Assembly: GCA_951230915.1 (NCBI GenBank)
Contig: OX579639.1
Coordinates: 12,152,001 to 12,216,000, forward strand
Origin: Antitrichia curtipendula
Taxonomy: Eukaryota > Streptophyta > Bryopsida > Hypnales > Leucodontaceae
Length of the DNA stretch: 64,000 nucleotides
Direction: 5' to 3'
Below, in pieces: positions 11,499 to 22,000 of the stretch. Made by a program: the position numbers and the translations under genes. Each line of letters starts with the position of its first letter. The stretch's first letter is position 1. The notes below the pieces were generated by a model. That model did no database searches, was not told the origin of the DNA, and saw nothing but the letters and a program-made list of their open reading frames with translations.

Positions 11499-12952
11499 GA
11501 GTCTAGCATAGAAATTCAATTTTAGTGTCAGAGTGTCAAATTAGACCTTTATGTATAGTATTTATTTTTTGAACAAAAGATTGAAGTGGTACGTCATTGC
11601 ATTAAAAAATCCACAAAATTCACATACAATCCAATCCAAGGGACAATTGGACACCAAGGGATGCCAAACATGTTAAATGACAAAGGGTTTTTTTATTTTC
11701 ATTCCCTGCAAGTGACAATTGGTTTTGTAAAGGAAGTGTCAAATTTAAATTTTGAGCTTAGACTTTGATAAGACTACATCACCTATCACAAGAAGACATG
11801 TCAAACTTCTTGACAAAAGTAAACTAGTATATATTTTATCTTATCCTTGTAGAGTTATTAGGAGCATATTAAAAGAGGTCTACATTTGATTGAAGGAGAT
11901 ATGTACATCCATTGTTGCGGACTAAATGTGTGTATATATATATTCATCTAAAAAGGGTGATTTCATCTCAAGATTCTGTAGAAATAGTGCCTAGTTAATC
12001 TTTGAACAATGGACTCGTGACCACGGAACTCATCCCTTTTGCTATTGGGAAACATCATCTACTTTAAAATAAAAAAATACTCATTGGAAGTCAAAATAAT
12101 GTGCAAAATCCTTCATTTTGCCACAAAATTCCAAGGATGAACAATTGCACTTCAATCCTACATAGCATGATTCTTTGTCATCCATCAAACAGAAAAAGTT
12201 TTTGGCATCGTTTGATTCCCAAAGTCCCAAAGTCCCTATAGGGGACTCTTGGGATTTTCTATAGGCTTGTGTGATCTCAATTTTTTAGATGATCTTTTGA
12301 AACTTTTTTTGAAGATAGGAAATCAGATTAGCTTTCTAGAAATATCATTTTTATTGCAATTGGTACGTGGGAGAAAAAGTTATGCCACCCTAAGTCCAAA
12401 AAGCAACTCAAAGGGGCATCTCCCAAAAAATCACAAAAAGTTGAATTTTTTTAATTAATTAAATTTTTTCAATTATTATATTTTTTTCTACATTTAAAGC
12501 TTTGATTCATTCTATTTGGATTAGTGATGAGAAAGTTATGGACAATCTTGTTTAACAAGCAATTTAAGTATCTTCTTGGAAAAATAACTTATAGAAATTA
12601 TTTTTGAATGCATATTTATAATTTTTCAAAAATATAATTATTAAATTTTCTTGCTAGAACAATCTCACCGTTGGGATTATTGTGTTTCAATTCCATCTTA
12701 GAGCTATTAACAATTTAGTTATCCTTTCAATCTTGAACCTTATTTTATTTAATATTTTTTTTATTGATTGAAATTTAAGTATTTTTTTGTTGAACTTTTT
12801 TTCTAGATTCTCAACCGAATTCTTCAACATAAAAAATTAGAAAATCAAAATAAATAGTGCAAGAAAATTTTAACTAAAAAGAATTATAATTTGAAGTTAA
12901 ACCAAAAAATTCAATTGAGCAAGGTGTAAAATAAATTGCTTTTTTTCACTTT
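11499..12952. other. AT-rich intergenic DNA
   Basis: No gene recognised. A short palindromic stretch (gtccctataggggac) lies at about 12230-12246. The segment from about 12290 on carries faint resemblance to the interior of the TTAA elements and may be the left part of the next partial copy, but I could not find its end. Confidence 0.4.
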
Positions 12953-13148
12953 AAATGCAAATATCCTGCAATTTATGTGTTCAAAGTTTCTGAAATTTTT
13001 TCTACACATTCTCATACTAGTGTAGTACAAGATCCTACGATTAGATATGTCAAAAAATAATTTTAAAAGATTTTTGGTCTTTGCAATAGAAATGGCAGTT
13101 TTGAGTGGTCCTTGATGGAAAAAAGGCCTTCAAAACTTTAGGGGTTAA
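12953..13148. mobile_element. partial TTAA element D4 (right end)
   Basis: Contains the family words 'catactagt', 'agatcctacgatta' and 'tagaaatggcagtttt' and ends AAAACTTTAGGGGTTAA at 13148. The left border was not found. Confidence 0.55.
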
Positions 13149-13487
13149 GGCCATTAATTTAATAAGGGGCGGTTTATATTTAGGTCCGGATTGAAGGTTG
13201 TCCGGAACTCTCCAAGTTTGAACCAATAGGATCACTCCATTTCTCCAAATCTAGCCCAAAGACTTCATAATAGGGCCAAATTGAAACCACCACTTATCCT
13301 ACGTGTTGCCTTAAATGGCATGGTTTTGGTGCCAATCATCCTACAAATCTCCACCATCAATGAAGAGAAGTTTATTTTTATTTTCATACAAGCTCCTTCA
13401 TCTCTTGTTTCCACTTCTTCTGTACAGCTTCTTCTCTCTCTATTTAAGTTGTACAATATTTGGTCACTGAAATTTCATAGCATCTTA

Positions 13488-14410
13488 TTAATCCCTAAAG
13501 GACCAACATGCATTTTTTGTTAGCATAGAAATTTTGGGCAAGTACATGTGATTGGAACTTTGCATGTTTTAGGCTGAAATTTTAATAGAAGGTGGACACA
13601 AGGAACATCTTTTGTTTGCACTAAATTTCATGACATTTGGAAATAGAAGTCAAAAGTTATGGCCTAATATGTTATTTTTTTCCCCAGACGGGCAATTCAA
13701 GCAAATAAAAAAAATACTTTTTTCAGAAACAAAAATTTGAAATTGGTTTTCTAGATTTATATATGCGTGGGAAGCTTTGAACCATTCCATTTTGATCAAT
13801 GAGTCAAAAGTTATGATGAATTTTTGTTTGTGGGAAGTTATGAATTCTCCACTCTAAAATAAACCTTGAAGTCCTTTATCTTATTCAATTTTCAATATTT
13901 TTTGAAAAAAATAAAATCATTATATGTAGATTGTATATTACAACACTACAACCGTTGGGATTGGCATTTTCAATTCCATAACTAAATTCTTAACAATTTC
14001 GTATATTGAATCATTATGTACATCTTTCTACTTACTGTTTTTTTCCTATATGTTGAACAATTTCAAATGATGTGAAAATTTTCAAGCATGTAGCCAAATT
14101 GTGTAGGAAAAAAAATCCAAAGAAGCACCACCATTTTGGACATTTTTCATAGAAAAGTGAGCTTGTGAAGTGCAGCTGCCCAGTTTTTCGCAAGGCCAAA
14201 AAATATTTATGTGAATTCAAAAGCTCATATCTTGCAATCCACGTGGTGGAAATTTCTGAAATTTTTTCTGCGTGTTTTCAAGTCAGCATCCTACAAGATC
14301 CTATGGTTACATGTGTCAAAAAAAAATTCAAAATATTTGGTACTTGTACTAGAAATGGCAGTTTTGGAGTGTTTTTAGTGAAAACATAGTCAGGGAACTT
14401 AAGGGGTTAA
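13488..14410. mobile_element. TTAA-flanked non-autonomous element D5 (923 bp)
   Basis: Starts TTAATCCCTAAAGGACCAAC and ends GGAACTTAAGGGGTTAA. It shares its interior with D2 in the same orientation. Non-coding. Confidence 0.7.
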
Positions 14411-14687
14411 TATAATAAAAATGGATTGCTATTGATTTCATGTAGACTGCATTCAAAATAATGACCCCGACAAGCTATTACATTTTATTTTTTGTTGTTG
14501 TGCCTACTTGACGGATAGTAAGAGTTACTTCTAGTGGTTTGTTCATAATTGTTTATTTTATTGTTGGCTTTGAAAGCAAGTTCCAATGCACCAAAGAACA
14601 CGGCATATGGCATTTGGATACCATTTTATGTTGTTATCAAGTGGAAAACTTTATTTTCTTACATGTTCTAAAATATTTTATTTAGCA

Positions 14688-15020
14688 TAAGGTAGTTTCA
14701 TATTGAAGCAACCATTTAAGAATTGATTTCCTTTGGGAAGCTAAATTTGGTCCTTGAAACAATTTTCAATAAATCTTAGTAGGAATAAAAATGGAATTGG
14801 CATGTAACCCAAGTTTGTTTCATATTTTTAAAACCTTTGTATTATTAGTTACAAATTTTTGAATTTGAAACCTCGTGGTCTCTAAAAGCAACCACCTCTT
14901 GAAATGTACATTGTTGGTACATTGAAGAAAGCAAAATGCATCTCTATGTCAATAATTGCTTTTAGAGTATAGGCTCATTTAGAGCAAACTACCATAAACA
15001 TTCATAAGGTAACTACCTTA
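14688..15020 (-). mobile_element. TA-flanked MITE, family A, copy A2 (reversed)
   Basis: The family A interior reads on the - strand here: 'tggaattggcatgtaaccca' is the reverse of the 'gggttagatgccaattcca' word of other copies. Borders are TAAGGTAGTT and AACTACCTTA. Confidence 0.65.
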
Positions 15021-15634
15021 GGTGCGTCTTTTATATTTTTTGAAATTGTGTAGTGGTAGACCCTCATACCATTTTAGGAGTCAACCCAAAGGTATAGAAG
15101 TCACTAAGAAGTTATGCAAATGTTTAAGAAGCATTATCATCTATGTGACTACAATAACTTATCTATGTGTTGGCATTCAACATGTTGTTTACAAATTTAA
15201 CTCTATATATTTGGCAAACAAAAAAATAAAATAGCTATTTATACAAAATCATGTGTGCTTCATAATAAACTGTCTTTCCTATATTTGAAACAAAATAAAT
15301 AGGAAGAAAAAATAAAATTAATAAATTAATAATAATAATTTATTTTTTTAAATCCAAAAAATATGAAGAAAAAATAAAAAATGCATGTTTTGTATTTTTT
15401 TTTTAATTGAGCATTAAGAAAATCCAAGAACAAATTACTCAGAAATTTGGCCCTAGAATCGGGCCTCAACACTTTACTTTAACTAGGGCCAAAGTGGTGA
15501 ATTAGAAATCCGGCCCCTAGAATCCAACTTCACCACTTTACATTATCAAGGGCCAGAGTGGTGACTAGGGGCCGAATCGAAGGCCAGACTGAAGGCAAAT
15601 CAAGCTAGCCTTCCATCCAGACCCAGAGCGTGTA

Positions 15635-15796
15635 TAAGGTAATTCAGCCTATGACAGAGTAGAATTTTGGACCAGCCCAGTTCAGGCCAAAAACTTCTTA
15701 TGAAGTACATTTCACAAGATACATGTACTGCTCATGAAATTTTTGGCCTGCGTAAAGCTGGTCCAAAGTTGGCCTGTCACAAGCAGAGTTACCTTA
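15635..15796. mobile_element. TA-flanked MITE related to the element at 40430-40946
   Basis: Left end TAAGGTAATTCAGCCTATGA. Read on the other strand, the right end is TAAGGTAACTCTGCTTGTGA. The left end also matches the nested element at 40430 (AGGTAAACCAGCCTATGACA). The inside is itself palindromic (ggccaaaaactt ... aatttttggcc). Length 162 bp, no coding. Confidence 0.65.
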
Positions 15797-16193
15797 AACC
15801 GGCCCTAAGAAACTCCGTCATCAAGTACATTCAAGACCGACAGTGAAAGTCAAGCTGGTCACACTGAAGCATGGAAGCGGCAAGGACTTTTAAGGGTGAG
15901 ACGTTGAGAGGAAACTAATCAACTTCCAATGTTTGTCAAACAACGGCGCCCACGTCTGATTTCCTGCCACTGCCTGGACTCAGAATGGACTAATGGAGAA
16001 CTCGGATGCATCCTCAAGTCAAAGCTTCACTTGAATTGGAAACCACGGAAGCAGCAAAAGCAGGAGCAGCTGGACTGACAGACTGGGAAAAAATCCAAAC
16101 ACAGACATCGGTGTCAAGGCTCTGGAGCACAAATGGAAGTTTGACGTCATAATTCTCGTGATTTGGTTTGGACGGTGGCTCCAAAATGAATAA

Positions 16194-16310
16194 TACTCCC
16201 TCCCTTTCTGAAAAGACCCGTGTTTTTATTTCTGTTTTTGAATAAGACCCGTGTTTTCTCTGTGAAACACACAAAGGAAACACGGGGCTTTTTCAGAGAC
16301 AGAGGTAGTA
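16194..16310. mobile_element. Stowaway-type MITE (117 bp)
   Basis: Left end TACTCCCTCCCTTTCTGAAA, with the right end complementary (TACTACCTCTGTCTCTGAAA on the other strand). CTCCCTCC-type ends next to TA are characteristic of Stowaway MITEs. It lies about 470 bp upstream of the predicted start of the 5-phosphatase gene. Confidence 0.75.
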
Positions 16311-16780
16311 CTACATTGAGTGAGTGGCTTGGTTGGTTTGTTGCGTGAGTGGTTAGGATTTGTAAGATGTAGATGGGGCAAGATTAATTAAAGTTGTGTA
16401 AACTCTTCAGAAAAAATTAGTGACTTTCGAATTTGTTTTACATATTTAGCTAACACTTGGTCTGAATGTTCCATGAAGGAAACACAGTACTTTTTTTTAG
16501 TTGGACAGAATTAAATTTTTTTTATTAAATCAACTGAAGAGTGCTTCTCGAATTCTGGATGAACATGTGTACGGGTGAATACGTGGGGTACGATCCAAAT
16601 GGCGGAAAAATCGTGAGAGTAGGTCAAGGCACGATGGACTTATTAACCCTGAAACGCGGTCGGTGATCCGGCGTAGATCCAATATGGTGAGAGAGCCAAA
16701 ATTGCAAAGCAAGAAATCAAAAAGCTTCAAACATTTGAAAGGGGAATGATTTTGGGGAGGAGGCTATGGTTGCAGATTGA

Positions 16781-19700
16781 ATGGCGACTACTCCTGCGGC
16801 AATCTGCACACCTCCACGGCGCCGGGAGGTACTGTCGACGTACCCTGTCGAGCTTTCTTGCATGATCTTTGTAATATGATCCGACTTTGAAATTTGATGT
16901 TGGAATTCATGAGCAAGTGATCAAAGTGCGCATCCATGGGTGCAGTTATGGCTGCGCCAGCTGATGAGGAAATGGAACGGCCTCAGTAGCACTGGCAACA
17001 ACCACGACACTCCGCTTGGTAAATTCTATTGCAAGCAATCCAGTCTCTGAAACTGGGAGAAAATATCGACTTTGACGTGAATATCAATTGCAGCATTGTT
17101 CTCAGTGTTTTCTGGTACCTCATGGATGGATTGCAGGCTTTAAAGATGAGCTCACGGCGCTCCGATTCGATTTGGAAGAGCTTGAGCAGAATGAGCAGCG
17201 CGTTGGACAGCAGGATTCTGGATCCGTTGCCTCGGGTAAGATCGAATTCGGAGGGATTCTATGCTGCAACCTTTAGAAAGATTGTTGTGTTATTTGTTTT
17301 TGCAGAAAAAATCTGAGCTCTGTAGTCGCTGTGCAGGTTTGCGAGGGGTGATGAAGACGTCGTTGGTGCGAGGGCAATCCGAAACGCTGCGCCAGCAATT
17401 CATCGAACATCTTCAGTATCGGTATTAAGCATTGTAGAAATACTGTGTGATTCTTCGTGACTGGGATCAAAATCACCCTTTCATGTTGCGTGTGATTGTG
17501 ATCTCATAGAAGCAAAAACCATGAACTCCCATGTAGTCTCAACACCCCTTGCGCAAGGAAATGTTGGAAATGATACACAGGGATTGCACAGAACCGGCCT
17601 CCTTGTGACTGAAATTCCTGCGTACACTTTGAACTTTGCAACGTTTTTTCTGAACTTGTGCGGGCGCTCATTTGTGCAGAGTCGCTGTGCACACGTGGAA
17701 TGTGGCAGGGAAGCCCCCTCCCGACGACCTGGATATGGAACGCTGGATCCACAATGACGCTCTCCCTGCCGACATCTACGTCTTCGGGTATGTACGCACA
17801 CGGAACGCAATCGAAGAAACTCTTTTCAAGCATTTCTTCCATTACAGAATAAATTCTAAAAGCATTCGTCGTTTGGACAACAGCTTCCAGGAGGTGGTGC
17901 CCTTGAACGCCAACAACGTACTCTACATGCAAAACGAAGGGCCCGCGGTGCTCTGGGAGGCCAAAATTCGCGAAACGCTCAACAAAAGCGTCACACAACA
18001 GCAAGCTCTCCAGAGGGCTATGAGTGTGCCGCTGTCAACTCGCAATGATGCCGTCAACGTGACGATCGCGGAGGTGCCGGAAGTCTCCGACGTCGAGAGG
18101 TTAATCGCCGAGCTCAGCAACCTAACTCCCGAAGATCCTGTCTCTCACGGCACCGCAATCAAACCTGGCAACAAGGTCTCGTCCAGAGAGACGGCACAAA
18201 ATGCAGACTCCCAGCAGCAGATGTACACGCGAGTTACAAGCAAGCAGATGGTGGGACTCTTCATCACGGTGTGGATTCGCTCCCACCTCTGGCGCCATGT
18301 TCATAACGTGCAAGTCTCCTCTGTCGGGTGTGGACTCATGAATCACCTCGGCAACAAGGTACGCACCCGCCGCGGAATGCAACCACCTTGAAAGCAATTC
18401 AGAGTTGCAATCGACTGTGGTGAATTTCACGTCATTGAAGTGAAGCTCGTTTCGTTACACAGTTGACTTGCATAAAAAATTCAACGAATAGGCAAATTGC
18501 AGTAGATGAGATTTCATGAAACTCATGACTGATTCTACATGAGAGAACATTTTCTTGAGAAAGTAATAGATTACGATGGAAGAGCTGATGAGGAAAAAAG
18601 AGAGAAGGAACATTATGTTTAATAATTTTGCAGGAGTAATGGCAGGAGAGAAGGAGCAGATCTCTGGATACGTGAACATTAACTTGTGCTTGTTATAACA
18701 AGTTTGCGTATCTTATAAGGTTAGGGTTTGGTGGCGTTACAGGGCTCGATATCTGTGAGTATGTTTATTCACTACACGAGCTTCTGCTTCGTGTGCTCGC
18801 ACTTGACGTCCGGACACAAGGAGGGCGACGCGCTCCGTCGTAACGGAGACGTCGCCGAGATTCTTCGCCGAACGAAGTTCCCTCGCCTGGCGAAGCTCTT
18901 AGGGCTCGGACTTCCCGAGAGGATCTTAGCACACGAGTAAGTCAATCTCTCTGACACCAAACCGTCTTCGTCATAAACTTCATCTTCATTACAGTGGCGA
19001 AATGTCACGAAATCGGGAGGCATAGAACAGGCTAAGTATTAAGGAATCTGAGCAGGAATAGCTACATTTGCATTGCCCGACTGAAACTTGTAACAATTCT
19101 GAGTTATCCAACAAGAAACTGGAGCGCAACTGAATTTCATATCAATACTCGTCCTTAGATTTTCGAGGTTTCAGTTGACCACCTCAAAACACACATCTGA
19201 GCACTTGCAGCTCTAGGCACTCAGAAAATCTGCTAGTTTCTCGTATGAATAAGACCATCGCAGCTACAGATCAACTCCCATTTTTGACACACAGAAACAA
19301 CGACTGCACACAATCGTCACCTAATTAGCTCTGTCTCGATTTCTGCAGTCGTATTATATGGCTCGGCGACTTGAACTACCGCCTGGCGCTGCCGGACAAG
19401 GAAACGTGGACTTTCGTGAAACGTGGCGACTGGGCAAGCCTCTTACGCTATGACCAGGTACCGAGTTTGGCCATCCTTTGAAATTCACAACATTCTTACG
19501 AACGCATCATCTTCCTGTTCATCTGACAATGTAGAATAAACAGGATATGAATTCGACACCATCAATATGCTTGAGATCGATTAGTGTGCAACAATATGCT
19601 ACGAATTGCTTAGTTTACGCACAAGTGTGCAAGATACTGTAAGAAAGCTATGCTATTCAATAGCTTGGTTGCGGTGAAGAGCTTGGTTGCCGTACGTTAG

Positions 19701-22000
19701 GAACTTCGTTTCTCGAAATTCTAGATGGTTTAATTCCAAAGAAGGATCTGAGACGATCGATCACAGCATCGAGGATACCTTGATATGTCCTTGAATTCGG
19801 AGATGAGATGCTGTGAAGAATGCTGTGTTAGAAACGCTGCTTGCAAGAAGGATATGCAGCTTGGGAGCTTCGTTTTTTCAGAATCCTCGATAGTTTGCAA
19901 TGAAAGAAGGATGTGAGAGAGGATCAACCAAAGCATCGTGGAAACCTTGCTTCTTCCTTGAATTCGGAAATTAGCTGCTGTGACGAATACTGCGTTAGAG
20001 GCGCATCGAGCTGTACAAGAAGGAATTTCAGATTTCTTTTTGTTGCGGCCATGACGTGATGAAGGATTTGGTTGCTGTAGCTGAAGCTAGAGCAAGGCGA
20101 AGGGCGCGTCTTTCCAGATTGGCAGGAAGGGCCGATCCATTTCCCTCCAACGTACAAGTTCCTGGATGGATCCGACCACTACTTCAGCTCTGGCGATGGC
20201 GTAAACCCTGATCCAGGGGCCACTGGCTCCTCGTCGAAGCGACGGTCACCTGCTTGGTATGCATTCTAACCAACTTAAGTTACCCGCCTTCAAGATTCAT
20301 GGTCTCAATATGACCATTTGGGGAAGCAGCACACTACATTAAAGGTGTGCATACCCAACCCAATTGCGACACTTGTCCAACATTTCACTGTAGATATTGA
20401 ATTTATAGGGACGCAATTGGGTTGAATGTCCATATTGGGTATGCAAGCCTTAATTTTGAACAAAATTAGGGGACAAGAAAAATTATTCATGACAAAAGAA
20501 AAAATCATATGAAAAATGGTATTAATAGTAAATGAATGCCTATGGGCTGTGTTTTTTTGCATGATTTTTCTTTTATTAGGCATGGTTTGTTGTAGGCACT
20601 AAATTTTTTTAAGATTATCTATATAGCATGTTTGAAATAGGAGTGTGTTTCAATTACTTGATTTCAAAATCCAAATTCTCTTGTGTCTATCTTACATAAA
20701 ATTTTAGTGCATGTTCAATACCTACATTGTTGAGCTCTAATTCCATATCAACAGAAACTTATTTTTTTTCTGTATTGATTTTCCAATTGCCTTATGATTG
20801 TTTTTGAGAATGTTGATGGATGTCCATCGTTCAATTTCTAGACAATGAATAAATTCATATTTTTGTTTCTTTCTCATTATTGCTTGGATGGAAGTCATCC
20901 TAATTTGTGGATATACTTTATGAAGTTCTTGTCTTATCTAATGGTTGGGTTTGGTATTAGTAGAGTACATATTTTTCTAAAATTACAAATGTGGAAGAAT
21001 GTCAAGTAGTTGATTAAGCCAAAATTGCATTAATTCTAGTTCAAACTGGGGGATTTACAAAAATGAGGTCATAGATTTAAAGAACATAAAAATTTCAAAA
21101 AATCACCATGTCAAGAGAACCTCGTTTCAAATCCACTCCAATAAGTTTTACTCAAAAAATGATGATATTTTGTTCATAATCAAATTTGGAAGAATTTTTA
21201 AAAATTCCTTTCAAAATTTATAAAATAAATATCGGTGATAGCATTGGTGAATCTATCCATACAGATGGAATCAAAAATTCAAAATCTACAACTTTCATTC
21301 ATAAATCAATTCCAAAATATTTTCCAAATAGAATTTTTTTAATGATTTTTTTCCAAATCGTCAATTTGGGAGAAGACTTTGGATGTTTAAGGGTTATTTG
21401 AGTATTTTTTTTAGTCTCTGATTATTTTGCCAAGGTGAAAACTTTGGTTTAAGGTTTGTTTTGTTTCTTGTGCAATAGAATGAATTGTTCATTTGTTTCT
21501 AGAATAAAAACATAACATTCTTAATCAAACTCAGAGCCTCCCATTTAATATTAAGAAATTTAGATATCTAAGAAGAATATGTCATAAAATGAATGAAGTA
21601 GTCACACTTCCTTGGCTTATGATAAGGATGATTATTTTCCTTGTTGAGTCTATATTCTTGGATTCTTCAACAATGTTCAAGGGGCCAATGCTTCACTAGT
21701 ATAGAATGTTATGAATAAGTGTAGAGTTTGTTCTACAGGTGTGATCGAGTGTTGTGGTACGGCAAGGGGTTGAACCAACTAAACTATAGGCGAGAAGTTT
21801 CAAAGCTATCAGATCATCGATCTGTCTCAGCGGCGTTCATGGTGGAGGTTGAGGCGGTGAGCTTGAAGAAGCTAAAGAAAGCATGTGTGTATCCCATGAG
21901 CCATGAGTTGGATGTCCATAGCAAGGTCGTACCCATGGTGAAGCCCTTTGTTGATGTGCACAACCTACAATCCAACAAGGCTTGGGTTTTTCTCTCGTAA
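16781..22000 (+). CDS. type I inositol polyphosphate 5-phosphatase (10 exons)
   Basis: Predicted enzyme removing the 5-phosphate from inositol phosphates or phosphoinositides. Exons chained by phase: 16781-16828, 16961-17018, 17137-17235, 17337-17421, 17680-17787, 17884-18358, 18743-18936, 19349-19457, 20081-20256, 21739-22000; total 537 aa, within the usual size of plant type I enzymes. Family motifs are in order: SETLRQQFI before the catalytic domain, TWNVAGK (about 102-108), FGFQEVVPLN with the metal-binding Glu near 136, VTSKQMVGLF (about 250-259), GLMNHLGNKGSISVSM, CSHLTSG (309-315), WLGDLNYR (360-367), PAWCDRVLW (449-457) and SDHRSV (475-480). All key residues appear present. An acidic linker in exon 6 (about 170-245) is variable in the family. 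The first two small exons rest on phase and a MRKWN motif resembling the family's MKKWL; they are the least certain. The last intron (1482 bp) is enlarged by repeats. Confidence 0.88.
19701..20034. repeat. two-unit tandem duplication in intron 8 of the 5-phosphatase gene
   Basis: Two diverged units of about 165 bp start at about 19701 and 19865. Each contains 'cttcgtttt/tctc', 'gaaggat.tgaga', 'agcatcg.gga.accttg', 'tccttgaattcgga' and 'agaaggaatttcag/gatatgcag'. The duplication ends about 45 bp before the exon 9 acceptor. Confidence 0.65.
20340..20452. mobile_element. small foldback element H2 (TA-flanked) in intron 9
   Basis: Arms read GTGTGCATACCCAACC and, on the other strand, GCTTGCATACCCAATATG. 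Both are followed by a CAATTGCG block. It is bordered by TA and resembles 4403-4538. Confidence 0.55.
20862..21345 (-). repeat. dispersed repeat F, copy 2 (inside intron 9 of the 5-phosphatase gene)
   Basis: Reverse-oriented, diverged copy of 3560-4040. Together with the H2 element it accounts for much of the enlarged last intron. Confidence 0.65.

Noticed and set aside
13150..13310. Possible inverted-repeat element between D4 and D5
   Set aside because: Arms (ggggcggtttatattt and aattgaaaccaccac) match only weakly and no target duplication is visible.
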